From: Tenacibaculum maritimum NCIMB 2154
Lineage (GTDB): Bacteria > Bacteroidota > Bacteroidia > Flavobacteriales > Flavobacteriaceae
Assembly (NCBI RefSeq): GCF_900119795.1
Contig: NZ_LT634361.1
Span: forward strand, 2,542,001-2,606,000
DNA: 64,000 nucleotides
Reading direction: 5' to 3'
Shown: in pieces, positions 43,904-51,534 of the stretch
Numbering within the stretch: position 1 is the first letter of the stretch
Layout: every line of letters begins with the position of its first letter
Translations under genes and position numbers: made by a program
Notes under the pieces: model-generated
The model's database searches: none
What the model was told of the DNA's origin: nothing
Seen by the model: the letters and a program-made list of their open reading frames with translations, nothing else

Positions 43904-45152
43904 ATTCGGAACATACGCAGCTACACCTCCTGTATTCAAACCAATAGAAGCTAAAGCTATTGTACAGTTTAGAACGCATAGTGCCTATCATGGTGAATTT
44001 GGTTTTGATTGGATGCGTATGGGCGATACTGGTAAACTAGGAGATACTTGGTATGCTAAAATAATTGGCGAGTATGAAGGGCTATGGGATTTTAATAAGG
44101 AAGAATATGAAGGAGGTCTTTTTGAAATAAAAGATTGGGCTTATCAAAAACTCATGCATGAATTTAAGGTCATGGCAATTACTTGGAAAAAAGATTTTTA
44201 TATCATTCCCATTGCCACCATATATCCAAAAAGATCTGCTGAGTTCACATTAAAGGTAGAGATTGAAGAAGAACCCGAAGAAATAAGTTATCAATTTGAC
44301 ACAACATTTTTTTCTCTAAACAAAACAACCATCCCCTCCCTTGCAAAAGGAAAACACCAACTAACCAATGAATTGAAAATTACCTGCTTAAAAGAGTTTG
44401 CTGTTACTCAAAATATTGACGTTATTGCCAAAAGTAGCAATGGTAAAAAACATCTTGTTGGACGCTTAAAAATAAAAGCTAATGACAAAGCCAGCAGGCG
44501 CCAAGCTAACATTGTTTTTGTGAATGTGATTACGAGTATTAATGGAGGAAAAACAAAAGGAATTCTTGATGCTGATAAAATAAAGCAAAAAGAATATTTG
44601 ACCAAGTTTTTACAACAGGCTTTGGTAACCCCTCATATTGTGAATGAGAAGCTAGATTTATGGGAAACAAAAAAAACTAGCACACAAACCCTAAACAAAA
44701 ACTATACAATAGCCACAAAAAGAAGAAAAATATTTAACAAATACCACAATACTTCGGGAGAAAACCTGACCCAATTTCTTGCCAAAGAATTTAATAGTAT
44801 TCCTGCCAATGCTCCTTATAAAGAGTATTATAAGGTGTTTTTTATGGGGGAATACGGCGCTAGAAAAAAATCCAATGGCGGCTTGCAACCTTTGGGCGGG
44901 CATGCCAATGGAATTCCTTCTAAAGAATGCGTCATGTACTTCAACCCAAAAGAATTTGTGGTTACCCATGAACTACTCCACTGTATGGGCGTATTTCATA
45001 GCTTTAACAACAATAGCAACTATACTTTTTTAAGAGGAAAAACCGATAATATTATGGACTACTCCCATTTATCCACTCCTAAAATTCCTCAACTAAGCAC
45101 CTGGCAATGGCAATGGAAAATATTGACCGATGCCAACGAAAACGAACCTTAA
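43884..45152 (+). CDS. Metzincin-type zinc metalloprotease, candidate VgrG-delivered effector
   Basis: The 422-residue protein ends in a protease-like domain with HELLHCMGVFH (362-372), an exact HExxHxxGxxH zinc motif, followed by DNIMDYS whose Met391 fits the metzincin Met-turn. The N-terminal region (FRTHSAYHGEFGFDWMRMG, about 30-48) has no signal peptide and may be a delivery domain; the middle is beta-rich (about 125-205). Position supports an effector: directly after vgrG and the small linker gene, and 2 bases before a lipoprotein gene that is amplified downstream. The protease fold is read from motifs; toxicity and targets are inference. A copy of its last 32 codons lies at 47592. Confidence 0.82.
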   Translation: MAAAKIKFGTYAATPPVFKPIEAKAIVQFRTHSAYHGEFGFDWMRMGDTGKLGDTWYAKIIGEYEGLWDFNKEEYEGGLFEIKDWAYQKLMHEFKVMAITWKKDFYIIPIATIYPKRSAEFTLKVEIEEEPEEISYQFDTTFFSLNKTTIPSLAKGKHQLTNELKITCLKEFAVTQNIDVIAKSSNGKKHLVGRLKIKANDKASRRQANIVFVNVITSINGGKTKGILDADKIKQKEYLTKFLQQALVTPHIVNEKLDLWETKKTSTQTLNKNYTIATKRRKIFNKYHNTSGENLTQFLAKEFNSIPANAPYKEYYKVFFMGEYGARKKSNGGLQPLGGHANGIPSKECVMYFNPKEFVVTHELLHCMGVFHSFNNNSNYTFLRGKTDNIMDYSHLSTPKIPQLSTWQWQWKILTDANENEP

Positions 45153-45154
45153 AC

Positions 45155-45901
45155 ATGAAAACACACTACCTATGGATACTATTTGTCTTATTGCGCTGTG
45201 GCCCTCAAAAAACAGCAGAAAAACAAATAACGCAACCCCTTAAAGAAGAAGGGATCTTTTTACACCAATTAACAAAAACCATGACTACACAAGCTTTAGA
45301 CGCACTAAAACAACAAGGTTATCAATATAAAAAACAAGATACTTTTTTTATCAAAGACGGAAAACTAGATATTGAATACCTTATGAAAAATGGGTATAAG
45401 TATGGCGATGGAAGTTTTTCTAGTTACGAAGAAACACTAGAAGACGGTACCATCATATATATATCAGGATATCGTAATAGCTATACTAAAGAAGTAAGAA
45501 AAGAAGGTGATTATTTAGGTACCTTATATGAATACTACCCTTCTGGTGCTTTAAAAACTGTAGGAGCATATTATCCCAACTATTTTACCAAAGGAACTTG
45601 GTATTGGTACAACGAACAAGGGCTCATCAATAGACTTAAAGAATATGACAAAGACTATGCTTTTACTTGGGAAGAGGTATTAAAATTTATGCAAGAAAAA
45701 CAGATCTCAAAAGAAAACATCATGTATATCAACCGTGGAATGGCAGAAGAAAAGAACCCCAAAACCCCTTATTGGGCGATTGCTAAAATTACAGGAAGAG
45801 ATAGCTACAATAGACCTACTACAGTAACTTTTTACGAATTAGATGGCAATACAGGAGCTATAATTGAAGAAGAACTTTTAGATTATACCCTTGAATATTA
45901 A
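45155..45901 (+). CDS. MORN-like lipoprotein, candidate immunity protein (copy 1)
   Basis: The 248-residue lipoprotein (MKTHYLWILFVLLRC, lipidated Cys15) has an N-terminal helical part (TMTTQALDALKQQGYQYKK) and a central run resembling MORN_2/YwqK repeats (GTLYEYYPSGALKTVGAYYP, GTWYWYNEQGLINRLKEYD). The start at 45155 is set by the signal peptide; it is only 2 bases after the metzincin gene, so the two are translationally linked. A surface or periplasmic lipoprotein directly after a secreted-toxin gene is the usual layout for an immunity protein. Four further copies, complete or broken, follow it. Confidence 0.78.
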   Translation: MKTHYLWILFVLLRCGPQKTAEKQITQPLKEEGIFLHQLTKTMTTQALDALKQQGYQYKKQDTFFIKDGKLDIEYLMKNGYKYGDGSFSSYEETLEDGTIIYISGYRNSYTKEVRKEGDYLGTLYEYYPSGALKTVGAYYPNYFTKGTWYWYNEQGLINRLKEYDKDYAFTWEEVLKFMQEKQISKENIMYINRGMAEEKNPKTPYWAIAKITGRDSYNRPTTVTFYELDGNTGAIIEEELLDYTLEY

Positions 45902-45924
45902 GCTCCTTATACAAAACGCTTTCT

Positions 45925-46673
45925 ATGAAAATACACTACCTATGGATACTATTTGTCTTATTGCGCTGTGGCCCTCAAAAAACAGCAGAAAAACAAATAA
46001 CGCAACCCCTTAAAGAAGAAGGGATCTTTTTACACCAATTAGCAAAAACCATGACTACACAAGCTTTAGACGCACTAAAACAACAAGGTTATCAATATAA
46101 AAAACAAGATACTTTTTTTATCAAAGACAGAAAACTAGATATTGAATACCTTATGAAAAATGGGTATAAGTATGGCGACGGAAGTTTTTCTAGTTACGAA
46201 GAAACACTAGAAGACGGTACCATCATATATATATATCAGGATATCGTAATAGCTATACTAAAGAAGTAAGAAAAGAAGGTGATTATTTAGGTACCTTATA
46301 TGAATACTACCCTTCTGGTGCTTTAAAAACTGTAGGAGCATATTATCCCAACAATTTTGCCAAAGGAACTTGGTATTGGTACAACGAACAAGGGCTCATC
46401 AATAGACTTAAAGAATATGACAAAGACTATGCTTTTACTTGGGAAGAGGTATTAAAATTTATGCAAGAAAAACAGATCTCAAAAGAAAACATCATGCACA
46501 TTCGCCGTAGAATAACTTCTATAAACAAAGAACAAAAACCCAATTGGTATATTGCTAAAATTACAGGAAGAGATAGCTACAATAGACCTACCTCTGTTAT
46601 TGGATATCAGTTAGATGGCAATACAGGAGCTATAATTGAAGAAGAACTTTTAGACTATACCCTTGAATATTAA
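45925..46673 (+). pseudogene. MORN-like lipoprotein copy 2, frameshifted at an AT repeat
   Basis: The sequence matches copy 1 almost throughout, but at about 46222-46236 the tract is (AT)6 where copy 1 has (AT)5. The two extra bases shift the frame and the product stops at 46269 after 114 residues; the remaining half is intact in another frame up to 46673. The last part differs from copy 1 and instead equals copy 4 (RRRITSINKEQKPNWY). A dinucleotide tract of this kind can slip, so the gene might be switchable, or simply dead. Confidence 0.88.
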
Positions 46674-46696
46674 GCTCCTTATACAAAACGCTTTCT

Positions 46697-47467
46697 ATGA
46701 AAACACACTACCTATGGATACTATTTGTCTTATTGCGCTGTGGACCTCAAAAAACAGCAGAAAAACAAACAACGCAACCCCCTAAAGAAGAAGGGATCTT
46801 TTTACACCAATTAGCAAAAACCATGACTACACAAGCTTTAGACATACTAAAACAACAAGGTTATCAATATAAAAAACAAGATACTTTTTTTATCAAAGAC
46901 GGGACATTAAACATCAAAGAACTCCAAGAAAAAGGGACTGCTATTGAAGCATCAGATGGCTATCAAACTTTTACCTCATTTTATTATGAAAAAACTACAA
47001 ACAACTTAAGCATATCTTTATCAGGAGACTCCATATATGGCTACTCAAAAAAAATAGCTAAAAAAGATGACTGGATCGTCCAACACTATCAGTATGACAA
47101 TAAAGGATTTATAAAAAGAATAGGGAGCTATTATCCAAATCATGTGGATTTGGGAGTTTGGTATGATTACACCCCTAGTGGACTAGTTGCTTTTAATAAT
47201 TTAGATACTCCTTATGCTTTTTCATGGAGGCAGATCGTATCATTTATTAAGAATAAAAAAATTAAAAAAGAACATATTTATGAAATCAGACGTTGGGTAG
47301 ATGAAGACACTAAATACCCCTACTGGCTTATCTCAATTATCATAGAAAAAGATGGTCTTGGGAGTCCTACAGTTATCACACAATATCTCTTAAACGGAAA
47401 TTCTGGTAAGTTGATTGATAAGAAGAAAGTAGAGGTAACTAGGTACTTTCCTCCTTTTGATAATTAA
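46697..47467 (+). CDS. MORN-like lipoprotein copy 3 with divergent C-terminal domain
   Basis: The 256-residue product has the same leader and first 75 or so residues as copy 1 (MKTHYLWILFVLLRC and TMTTQALDILKQQG), then turns into an unrelated-looking but similarly built sequence. Examples are YYEKTTNNLSISLSGDSIYG, GSYYPNHVDLGVWYDYTPSG and VTQYLLNGNSGKLIDKKK-like ending. The conserved head and variable body suggest that the body decides specificity against different toxins. It begins 23 bases after copy 2. No toxin lies directly before it, so it is an orphan member. Confidence 0.78.
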   Translation: MKTHYLWILFVLLRCGPQKTAEKQTTQPPKEEGIFLHQLAKTMTTQALDILKQQGYQYKKQDTFFIKDGTLNIKELQEKGTAIEASDGYQTFTSFYYEKTTNNLSISLSGDSIYGYSKKIAKKDDWIVQHYQYDNKGFIKRIGSYYPNHVDLGVWYDYTPSGLVAFNNLDTPYAFSWRQIVSFIKNKKIKKEHIYEIRRWVDEDTKYPYWLISIIIEKDGLGSPTVITQYLLNGNSGKLIDKKKVEVTRYFPPFDN

Positions 47468-47580
47468 GAGAACTAACAAACAGCATAATTTTCAACATTT
47501 ATAAAGATATTCTTTACTGATAATGGTTATAGTTTATAGACATAGTAATCAACCAGAAACCTTTAAAACGTTTTTCTAAA

Positions 47581-47690
47581 CTGATAATATTATGGACTAC
47601 TCCCATTTATCCACTCCTAAAATCCCTCAACTAAGCACTTGGCAATGGCAATGGAAAATATTGACCGATGCCAACGAAAACGAACCTTAA
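47581..47690 (+). pseudogene. Duplicated 3' end of the metzincin effector gene
   Basis: From about 47581 the sequence repeats the end of the effector gene: the last 32 codons (47592-47690, MDYSHLSTPKIPQLSTWQW...) keep their frame and stop codon, with only silent changes. The preceding 110 bases are unrelated. The next lipoprotein copy follows at 2 bases, exactly as at the original locus. The duplicated module was therefore effector tail plus immunity gene. Confidence 0.93.
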
Positions 47691-47692
47691 AC

Positions 47693-48460
47693 ATGAAAAC
47701 ACACTACCTATGGATACTATTTGTCTTATTGCGCTGTGGACCTCAAAAAACAGCAGAAAAACAAACAACGCAACCCCCTAAAGAAGAAGGGATCTTTTTA
47801 CACCAATTAGCAAAAACCATGACTACACAAGCTTTAGACACACTAAAACAACAAGGTTATCAATATAAAAAACAAGATACTTTTTTTATCAAAGACGGGA
47901 CATTAAACATCAAAGAACTCCAAGAAAAGGGAAATGCAGTTGGATCTTCTGGGAACCTCCAAAAAACTACTGCTTACCACTACAATACCATATTGAACGA
48001 TAAAACTCATGTTTATATATGGGGAGATGATTTAAGTGGCTATACTAAAGAAGTAAGAAAAGAAGGTGATTATTTAGGTACCTTATATGAATACTACCCT
48101 TCCGGTGCTTTAAAAACTGTAGGAGCATATTATCCCAACTATTTTGCCAAAGGAACTTGGTATTGGTACAACGAACAAGGGCTCATCAATAGACTTAAAG
48201 AATATGACAAAGACTATGCTTTTACTTGGGAAGAGGTATTAAAATTTATGCAAGAAAAACAGATCTCAAAAGAAAACATCATGCACATTCGCCGTAGAAT
48301 AACTTCTATAAACAAAGAACAAAAACCCAATTGGTATATTGCTAAAATTACAGGAAGAGATAGCTACAATAGACCTACCTCTGTTATTGGATATCAGTTA
48401 GATGGCAATACAGGAGCTATAATTGAAGAAGAACTTTTAGATTATACCCTTGAATATTAA
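47693..48460 (+). CDS. MORN-like lipoprotein copy 4, a mosaic of copies 2 and 3
   Basis: The 255-residue lipoprotein has a front half equal to copy 3 (FFIKDGTLNIKELQEKGN), a short private segment (AVGSSGNLQKTTAYHYNTIL, VYIWGDDLSGYT) and a back half equal to copy 2 (RKEGDYLGTLYEYYPSGALK to LLDYTLEY). It starts at the signal-peptide ATG at 47693, 2 bases after the effector-tail ghost. Gene conversion or unequal crossing-over between copies is the simplest explanation. Candidate immunity protein by relation to copy 1. Confidence 0.8.
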   Translation: MKTHYLWILFVLLRCGPQKTAEKQTTQPPKEEGIFLHQLAKTMTTQALDTLKQQGYQYKKQDTFFIKDGTLNIKELQEKGNAVGSSGNLQKTTAYHYNTILNDKTHVYIWGDDLSGYTKEVRKEGDYLGTLYEYYPSGALKTVGAYYPNYFAKGTWYWYNEQGLINRLKEYDKDYAFTWEEVLKFMQEKQISKENIMHIRRRITSINKEQKPNWYIAKITGRDSYNRPTSVIGYQLDGNTGAIIEEELLDYTLEY

Positions 48461-48483
48461 GCTCCTTATACAAAACGCTTTCT

Positions 48484-48705
48484 ATGAAAACACACTACCT
48501 ATGGATACTATTTGTCTTATTGCGCTGTGGCCCTCAAAAAACAGCAGAAAAAGTTTCTCCATTAACAGAAGATCGAGATATGCTACTCCGTTTAAGAAAA
48601 CGATACCTTCACTTTTCTTCTATGTATGGAAGTGTATCTGGATCTAATATCCCTAATTACACAATCCATGAAAACACCATCATACGAAAACGCCAAGTCT
48701 ATTAA
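48484..48705 (+). CDS. Short chimeric lipoprotein (copy 5 leader, unrelated tail)
   Basis: The 73-residue product has the same leader as copies 1-4 (MKTHYLWILFVLLRC through KTAEK), then an unrelated 50-residue tail (VSPLTEDRDMLLRLRKRYLH, then YTIHENTIIRKRQVY). It may be a deletion product of a fifth copy fused to the end of another gene, or a small lipoprotein in its own right. It ends 2 bases before the DUF2931 gene; part of its tail is duplicated at 40276. The intact frame and spacing argue that it is still translated. Confidence 0.6.
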   Translation: MKTHYLWILFVLLRCGPQKTAEKVSPLTEDRDMLLRLRKRYLHFSSMYGSVSGSNIPNYTIHENTIIRKRQVY

Positions 48706-48707
48706 CC

Positions 48708-49727
48708 ATGATAAAGTACCTACAAACAATACTATTATGCGTGCTATTAACAAATTGCAACCACAAACCGATGAAAAAATTTGATTGGCTAGCAGGAGGC
48801 TGTACTCCTAAAAATTACCCCATACATCTATACACAGGAAACTACATTTTTGAAGATGGCAACCAACTATACATTCCAGTCCCTTATAAAGGCGATGGCG
48901 GCGGTTGGGGCAGCAGAGGTACAACTCACGTAGTTGGAGAACAATATAAGCCTATCCCGATACGTTTGACACTCTACTGGATGTCTTTTGCTGAAAAAAA
49001 GTGGTATCAAGGCAGTTGGGAACTTCCTCAGAAAAAAATAATCGCCTTATTTGAAAAAGGGTTTATCGATCGTAGAACAAATAAAAAAGACAATTATACA
49101 AAAATCGTAACTGGTATGGCTCCTAATGGAGTGGTTGTAGTATGGCTTTCTGGGGCAGGTTATGTAAAAGAAGTGGCGCGATTTCAAGCAGAAGAAGCTA
49201 CATGGCCTTCTATGGAAAAATTAATGCCAGGCAATCCTACCATTAGCAAAGAGCAGTATTTGAGTTTAAATAGTACCGTTGAAGCCTATCTTGCTAAAAA
49301 TGGAATTCCTACGGGGTTATGGGACTATTATCGTATCAGATATAACTGGCATCCAAAAATAAACTTACTAGATGAGGGTACCAAACTCAAAATAGTTGCT
49401 TCTCATTTTTTCAATGGAGAACTTGAAACTTGGGTGGTTGGTCTTATAGATGGTTGGGAAACTAGAGCCATCCCCAAAAGATGTGCTATTCATTGGGAAA
49501 CCAAACTGTTCAAATACACCACTATCATAACGTTGGATGACCGTACCATTTTTAACACCTTTCAAACAGCTTTTGGTAACGAAACCAACCAACGGGCTGA
49601 TTTTACTGTAACCCTAGAAAACAGAAAAGTAAAGGACGTGTTTTTACAAATAGGAGCAATAAAAACACCCGTCATTCCAAAACAAATCAAGCAATATAAA
49701 TACCCTAAAAAAAACGCTCCCAAATGA
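48708..49727 (+). CDS. DUF2931 lipoprotein (copy in effector locus)
   Basis: The 339-residue lipoprotein (lipobox LLTNC, Cys17) is the near-identical partner of the copy at 40335, with the same FDWLAGGCTPKNYPIHLYTG start and C-terminal KQIKQYKYPKKNAPK end. It is 2 bases after the short chimeric lipoprotein gene and closes the first immunity-like group. This is probably the parental copy, because both flanks are continuous with neighbouring genes here, while the other copy sits between two rearrangement junctions. A role in protection from an effector is inferred from location; the domain has no proven function. Confidence 0.82.
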   Translation: MIKYLQTILLCVLLTNCNHKPMKKFDWLAGGCTPKNYPIHLYTGNYIFEDGNQLYIPVPYKGDGGGWGSRGTTHVVGEQYKPIPIRLTLYWMSFAEKKWYQGSWELPQKKIIALFEKGFIDRRTNKKDNYTKIVTGMAPNGVVVVWLSGAGYVKEVARFQAEEATWPSMEKLMPGNPTISKEQYLSLNSTVEAYLAKNGIPTGLWDYYRIRYNWHPKINLLDEGTKLKIVASHFFNGELETWVVGLIDGWETRAIPKRCAIHWETKLFKYTTIITLDDRTIFNTFQTAFGNETNQRADFTVTLENRKVKDVFLQIGAIKTPVIPKQIKQYKYPKKNAPK

Positions 49728-49863
49728 TTTTTTTAAAAAGCAAATTGATCCATCGCAAACCTATATAAGGAAGCGTGCAGGCTATACAATCATCCTATAA
49801 GCAATTACAGCAAAAGAGGTGTCATGACACGAATATACAATCCGTTTACAATAAAGAATTCGA

Positions 49864-51012
49864 ATGAGTGCTAAATACCGTACCTATAAAATACAACAAG
49901 GTGATACACTAAATAGCATTGCCGAAAAACTGGAGGTGGCTCCTGAAGAGTTAAAGAAATTTCACAATAGCAAAAGTAGCTTTAACAATGTACTTCCGTT
50001 TTCTGGAATTCCAGCACATCTTACAGAAATCATCATTCCTACTATTGGATTTGGATTGGAAGATGGAAAAGAAGTATGGTTAGGAAAAGGAACTCCTATT
50101 CGTGTAAATAGACTTCAATATAATGGCGATTTATTTTGTGCTCCTTTTACAGGAAACTGGTCATACGGTATTGTAAAAACAATTAAAAATGGAGAAAAAA
50201 CAACAACCATCACCTATACCGTAAATCTCAATTATTACCTTACTGATGGCATTCGTTATGTATCTGTTGACATGGTTTCGGATACCTTTGTTAATGACAA
50301 AAAGCCAGATTTAATAGTTGATGAACTTGCGCTAGCCTGTACCAAAACCCTATACCCAATACTCTTTAAAATAAACACAGATGGTACTTTGAATAGTATA
50401 GAAAATCATGCCGCTATTATGGAACGCTGGCTCCTGTCTAAAAAACAGCTATCCAGATACTACAAAGGCAATACTGTTAAAGAATATCTACACCATTTTG
50501 AAAAGGTTATTAAAGAAGCACCACTGCTACTACACTACCTTCAAAATGATTGGTTTTTTCACTTTTATTTTGATGCTATTTACCATGGATATAGAAATTA
50601 TATAATGGAATATACTAAAAAAATACCCCTGATTCCTTTTACGGCTAAAGTAGCGTATCAAGTGACGCAAGTCTTACATCCTTATTTAGAAAATAATTAT
50701 ATCCGCATACAAAGCAAAGGGCATTGTACAGATAAACGCAGCCATAACGACTTGGAAAATGGCTATTATTTTCCTACTGATCCCTTACAAAGCTCCACCG
50801 TTAAAGGAAACTACCGAGCTGTATATATGCTCCATCGCAAAACATCTAGGATCAAATACTTGTATATCGAAAGCACATTAAAATTATCTAAAGAAAAACA
50901 CATGACTATCAGTATTTCCGAAATAGAAAACACCATTCCTAAAGAAAATCTAAGGCATCCTAAAGAAATTAAATCTGCACGAAAATCGCCGTGGTGGCAG
51001 CAAATAATATAA
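49864..51012 (+). CDS. LysM-domain protein of the VgrG/PAAR cassette
   Basis: The 382-residue protein begins with a LysM unit (YRTYKIQQGDTLNSIAEKLE, residues about 5-24, extending to IIIPTIG near 60). LysM domains bind peptidoglycan or help assemble phage-like tail structures. It then has a strand-rich region (about 75-150) and a helical region with RWLLSKKQLSRYYKG and YLQNDWFFHFYFDAIYHGY. There is no signal peptide. It is followed at 18 bases by a DUF4280 PAAR-like gene, then by the 916-residue candidate effector, a layout typical of tail-tip and adaptor genes. An adaptor or a peptidoglycan-directed role is inference. Confidence 0.75.
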   Translation: MSAKYRTYKIQQGDTLNSIAEKLEVAPEELKKFHNSKSSFNNVLPFSGIPAHLTEIIIPTIGFGLEDGKEVWLGKGTPIRVNRLQYNGDLFCAPFTGNWSYGIVKTIKNGEKTTTITYTVNLNYYLTDGIRYVSVDMVSDTFVNDKKPDLIVDELALACTKTLYPILFKINTDGTLNSIENHAAIMERWLLSKKQLSRYYKGNTVKEYLHHFEKVIKEAPLLLHYLQNDWFFHFYFDAIYHGYRNYIMEYTKKIPLIPFTAKVAYQVTQVLHPYLENNYIRIQSKGHCTDKRSHNDLENGYYFPTDPLQSSTVKGNYRAVYMLHRKTSRIKYLYIESTLKLSKEKHMTISISEIENTIPKENLRHPKEIKSARKSPWWQQII

Positions 51013-51030
51013 CCCCTTAAAAACATCGTT

Positions 51031-51522
51031 ATGAGTGAAAAACACATCGTAGTTCAAGGAGCTACATGCGAATGCCAATACGGCAACGCACCAGACATAC
51101 TAAAAGTAGCTTCGCATAGCTATGAATATGCTAATGACAAAGAAGCTCGTCAAAAACCAATTGCTACCTCACTAGAAATTGGCCAACCCTTTGAAAAGAA
51201 CACCTTCGGAAATTGCAAGCTCCAACCTACTCCTGGAGGCTATAAGCCTTGCCAACCAAACCTTACGGAATGGCAGGGTTTTTATGAAGATGCCATCTTA
51301 AAAAATGGCGGCTATATTCTTTTAGAAAACAGCAAAGCTATTTGTGCCATTGCAGGAGCTCCTTGTGTAAAAGTAGCTGACCATGCCCAAGTTGCTGAGG
51401 CATGCTCTCAAAATATGAAAAACGCTGATAAAGATACCAGCGCACAGTTAAATCCAATGGTGAACCCTGCTGAAATTGGAAAAGTACCAACCTTAAAAAG
51501 CGCTATAGAAGAAGGTGCCTAA
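51031..51522 (+). CDS. DUF4280 PAAR-like spike-tip protein
   Basis: The 163-residue protein matches the DUF4280 pattern: VVQGATCECQYGNAPDILKV at the start, a Cys-rich middle (FGNCKLQPTPGGYKPCQPN), and a later KAICAIAGAPCVKVADHAQ. DUF4280 proteins resemble PAAR tips, which sharpen the VgrG spike and carry or recruit effectors. The gene lies 18 bases after the LysM gene and 12 bases before the large OmpA-domain gene, which it may help to load. The final 30 residues are polar and probably flexible. Confidence 0.88.
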   Translation: MSEKHIVVQGATCECQYGNAPDILKVASHSYEYANDKEARQKPIATSLEIGQPFEKNTFGNCKLQPTPGGYKPCQPNLTEWQGFYEDAILKNGGYILLENSKAICAIAGAPCVKVADHAQVAEACSQNMKNADKDTSAQLNPMVNPAEIGKVPTLKSAIEEGA

Positions 51523-51534
51523 ACATACATAAAT

